This document shows positions 61,202 to 64,000 of a stretch of 64,000 nucleotides of DNA, one piece after another. Position 1 is the stretch's first letter, and every line of letters starts with the position of its first letter. The notes under the pieces are model-generated. The model had not been told where the DNA came from. It saw nothing but the letters and a program-made list of their open reading frames with translations, and searched no databases. A program made the position numbers and the translations under genes. Source of the DNA: CAILZL01 sp963791615 (GTDB taxonomy: Bacteria > Pseudomonadota > Gammaproteobacteria > Steroidobacterales > Steroidobacteraceae); assembly GCA_963791615.1 (NCBI GenBank), contig CAWBTE010000006.1:1178001-1242000 (forward strand), in the 5' to 3' direction.

Positions 61202-62530
61202 TCAGGAAAGTCCGCTGACTTTTTTGGTGCGTGTTTCATCCGGCTTGCTCGCGGACTTGCCGGCAGTCGGCGCAGTGGCTGCCGCAGGTTTGCCAGTCAG
61301 GATTTCCGGCAGCCGGAAACCAGCCACGGATTTGCGCATCAGGCCGGACAACTGCGCCAGTTTGCCAATCGAGGTTGAAGTCGCCGCGCTGTTGTCAGCG
61401 GTCTGCGCGCTGATCTCGCGCAGCACCTGCATGTTGCGCGCAATGTTCTGCGCCGATTCGGACTGTTGCCGGGCGCTGGCAGAAATGTTCTGCACCAGTG
61501 AGGCGATCTGATTCGATACCTGTTCGATTTCTTCCAGCGCCGCGCCGGCGTTCTCCGCCAGCAACGCGCCGCCCACCACGTCGGTAGTGCTGCGTTCCAT
61601 CGACACCACGGCTTCGTTAGTGTCGGCCTGAATGGTGCGCACCAGTACTTCAATCTGCTTGGTGGCCTGCGCGGCACGCTCGGCCAGACGCTGCACTTCA
61701 TCAGCAACCACGGCGAAGCCACGACCGGCCTCACCCGCCATGGACGCCTGAATCGAGGCGTTCAGTGCGAGGATATTGGTCTGCTCGGCCAGATCATTGA
61801 TCAGCTCGACAATGTTGCCGATTTCCTGCGAGCTCTCACCGAGACGCTTGATGCGCTTGGAAGTTTCCTGAATAGTTTCGCGGATGGTGTTCATGCCATC
61901 AATGGTGCGCCGCACTGCATCGCTGCCTTTATGCGCCACATCGACTGAATGCCTCGCCACGTCGGATGAACGTTCGGCATTGCCCGACACTTCTTCCACC
62001 GATACCGCCATCTGCGCCACGGACTCGGAAGCGGCAGTGACCTGCTTGGATTGCTGCACGGATGCCTTCGCCAGATGACCGGCCGAAGCCAGCGCCTGTC
62101 GCGCCGAGCCATCCAGCGTCACAGCTGTCTTGTTGATGGTGGTCACCAGTTCGCGCAGCGCTTCGATGGCATAGTTGATCGAGTCGGCAATGGCACCGGT
62201 GATTTCTTCAGTGACAGTAGCCTTGACGGTCAGGTCGCCTTCAGCAAGGTTGGTAATCTCATCAAGCAGTCGCAGGATGGCCTCCTGATTACGCTCATTC
62301 TGGGTGCGATGTCTTTCGGCAGCATTACGCAGCTCGGCCGTCATCAGGTGAATGATGCCCAGAGCAGCCACAGCCAGCGCGGCCATGCCCAGCAGCACCA
62401 GCGTTACTGCGTCACCTGCTATATCGGTCAGCAAACTGGCGCCCGCCGCGAGGATGGCAAGCAGGGCCACGCCCATCAGCACCGGGCTGAAGCGTATCGC
62501 CGTCATCTTGAAACTGTTGTCACTGGCCAT
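61202..62530 (-). CDS. pilJ: PilJ-like methyl-accepting chemoreceptor without periplasmic domain
   Basis: 442 residues. Two adjacent membrane helices (about 14-36 and 40-63) are joined by only a few residues, so there is almost no periplasmic ligand domain; classical PilJ is about 680 residues. A HAMP-like stretch (EGDLTVKATVTEEITGAIADS) and a long signalling coiled coil follow, with the hairpin tip EQTNILALNASIQASMAGEA. The C-terminus is Lys/Ala-rich without a CheR-binding pentapeptide. It feeds the ChpA kinase through PilI. It may sense membrane or cytoplasmic state. Confidence 0.88.
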   Translation of the reverse strand: MASDNSFKMTAIRFSPVLMGVALLAILAAGASLLTDIAGDAVTLVLLGMAALAVAALGIIHLMTAELRNAAERHRTQNERNQEAILRLLDEITNLAEGDLTVKATVTEEITGAIADSINYAIEALRELVTTINKTAVTLDGSARQALASAGHLAKASVQQSKQVTAASESVAQMAVSVEEVSGNAERSSDVARHSVDVAHKGSDAVRRTIDGMNTIRETIQETSKRIKRLGESSQEIGNIVELINDLAEQTNILALNASIQASMAGEAGRGFAVVADEVQRLAERAAQATKQIEVLVRTIQADTNEAVVSMERSTTDVVGGALLAENAGAALEEIEQVSNQIASLVQNISASARQQSESAQNIARNMQVLREISAQTADNSAATSTSIGKLAQLSGLMRKSVAGFRLPEILTGKPAAATAPTAGKSASKPDETRTKKVSGLS

Positions 62531-62560
62531 CAGGTTCTCGTCCCGTTCTGATCAGGCGCG

Positions 62561-63124
62561 CTAATGTGCCGCGCTCATCAGGAATTCATTACTCTCCAGC
62601 AGGGTGCTCAAGCCGAACACCGGAGCCACATCACCACCACGCCGGAATGCGCCGGCCAGGTAACGATCACAATTCAGCATGGTCGCAGGCGGCTGCGAGG
62701 TGAACTCGGCATCGGTAAAACGCCGGAAGCCGATCACTTCATCCACCAGCAATCCCGCCGGCACATCACGATTATTCACCACCAGGATGCGGGCGTTGCG
62801 ATTGATGGGCGAAGAACCGCCGCCAAGGAAGGCGCGCAGATCCACCACCGGCAGCAACTGGCCACGCACATTGGCGAGGCCGCGAATCCACGGTCGCGCA
62901 CCGGGCACACGGGTCAGAAAGGTGGGCACACCCATCACCTCGCGCGTTTCTTCGCGGGCCACCAGAAAAGTTTCAGCGCCCAGACGGAACGCCACACCCA
63001 CCCATTCGTCACCCGCGTTTGATTCACGAATCTGGCCGGCCTGCGCCGCACGCGCACGCTGCTCGATCTCGAGCAACAACGCGAAGGGCCTGTCCAGCAG
63101 GGAACGCAATTCAATAGCTGTCAT
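62561..63124 (-). CDS. pilI: CheW-like coupling protein PilI
   Basis: 187 residues with one CheW domain: WVGVAFRLGAETFLVAREETREVM, PTFLTRVPGARPWIRGLANVRGQLLPVVDLRAFLG and RILVVNNRDVPAGLLVDEVIGFRRF. It connects PilJ to the ChpA kinase. It lies 30 bp upstream of pilJ and 54 bp after pilH in the operon. Confidence 0.92.
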   Translation of the reverse strand: MTAIELRSLLDRPFALLLEIEQRARAAQAGQIRESNAGDEWVGVAFRLGAETFLVAREETREVMGVPTFLTRVPGARPWIRGLANVRGQLLPVVDLRAFLGGGSSPINRNARILVVNNRDVPAGLLVDEVIGFRRFTDAEFTSQPPATMLNCDRYLAGAFRRGGDVAPVFGLSTLLESNEFLMSAAH

Positions 63125-63178
63125 GATGAGTAGGATCTGTTCTGCTTTTGCATTGTTCGAGAGTCATCAGCCTGTTTT

Positions 63179-63544
63179 TCATCCCGCCAGCGCCGCGCGG
63201 GCCTTGGCCAGCAGGCGTTCGGCCGAAACCGGTTTGACCAGGTAATCTACCGCGCCCTGGCGCATGCCCCAGATGCGGTCGGTTTCCTGATCCTTTGAGG
63301 TCACCATGATGATGGGGATCTCCCTGGTATTCGGATCAGCGGCCAGCTTGCGAGTGGCCTGAAAGCCATTCACGCCCGGCATCACTACGTCCATGAAAAT
63401 CAGGTCGGGTTTCATCTGCCGCGCCATCTCAAAGGCTTCGGCGCCATCGGCAGCAGAGGCAATCTGATAGCCATGCCGCTCCAGCGCCGTTTTCATGGCA
63501 TGCACTTCGGTGGGCGAGTCATCAACAATCAATATCAGGGCCAT
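63179..63544 (-). CDS. pilH: Response regulator PilH
   Basis: 121 residues, a single receiver domain: ALILIVDDSPTEVHAMKTALERHG, DLIFMDVVMPGVNGFQATRKL (D is the phospho-acceptor), IIMVTSKDQETD and YLVKPVSAERLL. No output domain. It acts downstream of ChpA and counters PilG in pilus retraction. It starts 8 bp after pilG. Confidence 0.93.
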   Translation of the reverse strand: MALILIVDDSPTEVHAMKTALERHGYQIASAADGAEAFEMARQMKPDLIFMDVVMPGVNGFQATRKLAADPNTREIPIIMVTSKDQETDRIWGMRQGAVDYLVKPVSAERLLAKARAALAG

Positions 63545-63552
63545 GACTGCTC

Positions 63553-63966
63553 CTAGGAGGCCAGATGCCCGACATGGGTTTCGATGGCGCTGAGCAGTTC
63601 ATCCTTGGTGAAGGGCTTGGTCAGATAGTGCTCGGACCCGACGATGCGGCCCCGGGCGCGATCAAACAGGCCATCCTTGCTGGACAGCATGATCACCGGA
63701 ATCGACTTGAATACCTTGTTGTGCTTGATCAGCGAGCAGGTCTGATAACCGTCCAGACGCGGCATCATGATGTCCACAAACACGATATCCGGCTGATGAT
63801 CCGCAATCTTGGACAGAGCATCAAAGCCGTCCACGGCGGTAAAGACTTCGCACCCTTCCTTGGCCAGCAGGGTTTCGGCGGTGCGGCGGATGGTTTTGCT
63901 GTCATCAATGACCAGCACCTTCAAACCCGCCAGACGCAATTTTTCGGCAGTTGCCCCGTTCATCAT
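63553..63966 (-). CDS. pilG: Response regulator PilG
   Basis: 137 residues, a single receiver: KVLVIDDSKTIRRTAETLLAKEGC, IVFVDIMMPRLDGYQTC, VIMLSSKDG and YLTKPFTKDELL. It is the first gene of the pil chemosensory run and promotes pilus extension. GAGG lies upstream of the first of two adjacent ATGs. Its promoter must lie beyond the window. Confidence 0.94.
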   Translation of the reverse strand: MMNGATAEKLRLAGLKVLVIDDSKTIRRTAETLLAKEGCEVFTAVDGFDALSKIADHQPDIVFVDIMMPRLDGYQTCSLIKHNKVFKSIPVIMLSSKDGLFDRARGRIVGSEHYLTKPFTKDELLSAIETHVGHLAS

Positions 63967-64000
63967 GAATACCTCAATGCTCTATCAATACCCACTCACC

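Overview
The window looks like a chromosomal segment from a gammaproteobacterium. The supports are a PilGHIJ–ChpA chemosensory operon of the type IV pilus type, ampD, murJ, pbpG, bioA, rsmE, a TesB thioesterase, an EptA/MCR-type phosphoethanolamine transferase, a poly-serine-linker lipoprotein, a base composition that looks GC-rich and evenly mixed strands. A lineage near Xanthomonadales, Nevskiales or Steroidobacterales is my inference only. I saw no rRNA, tRNA, CRISPR array, prophage or transposase gene.

Layout. 1–9.4 kb holds exported or membrane metabolic proteins: a ceramidase-like hydrolase cut by the window edge, an exported methyltransferase, an ACS-type MFS transporter, a Tat-exported ChbG/YdjC-like deacetylase divergent from a Tat-exported aldo/keto reductase, a CBM9/DUF5916 outer-membrane protein and an NTF2-like protein. 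9.4–17 kb has small conserved proteins (GNAT, a degenerate CheD-like protein, a 30-residue bTHX ribosomal protein, DUF2721), a papain-like peptidase fused to an alpha/beta hydrolase, and a DUF1501/DUF1800 pair. 17–22 kb has a fatty acid desaturase, two paralogous four-helix membrane proteins, a DHA2 exporter and about 1 kb of decayed or unassigned sequence. 22–27 kb is a sulfur assimilation operon (cysH, cysG, a cysteine synthase, a ferredoxin-NADP reductase); its sulfite reductase partner and DUF934 lie at 36–38 kb. 27–35.6 kb holds a diguanylate cyclase, SelO, an MsbA-like ABC exporter, cytochrome c' with a cytochrome b561, an alpha/beta hydrolase that lacks its serine, and a lipoprotein intradiol dioxygenase. 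38–54 kb is mixed housekeeping: GFA, EptA-like, TesB, DUF47 with a Pit phosphate transporter, FolE, an S1/P1 nuclease coupled to a cardiolipin synthase, PbpG, MurJ, a BtuF-like protein, AmpD, BioA and RsmE. 54.8–64 kb is the pilG-pilH-pilI-pilJ-chpA-chpC chemosensory operon, read on the minus strand.

Two patterns run across the window. First, three families of short palindromic elements sit between genes, and several supply the stop codon of the neighbouring gene: MITE-like elements of 143–156 bp with 20-bp terminal inverted repeats, paired REP hairpins that begin GTAGGGGCGG, and a 182-bp element with 21-bp inverted ends. Second, four conserved genes (the sulfite reductase, pit, bioA and chpA) are each interrupted by what looks like one extra base. 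That argues for sequencing or assembly errors, or recent decay, rather than four unrelated split genes.
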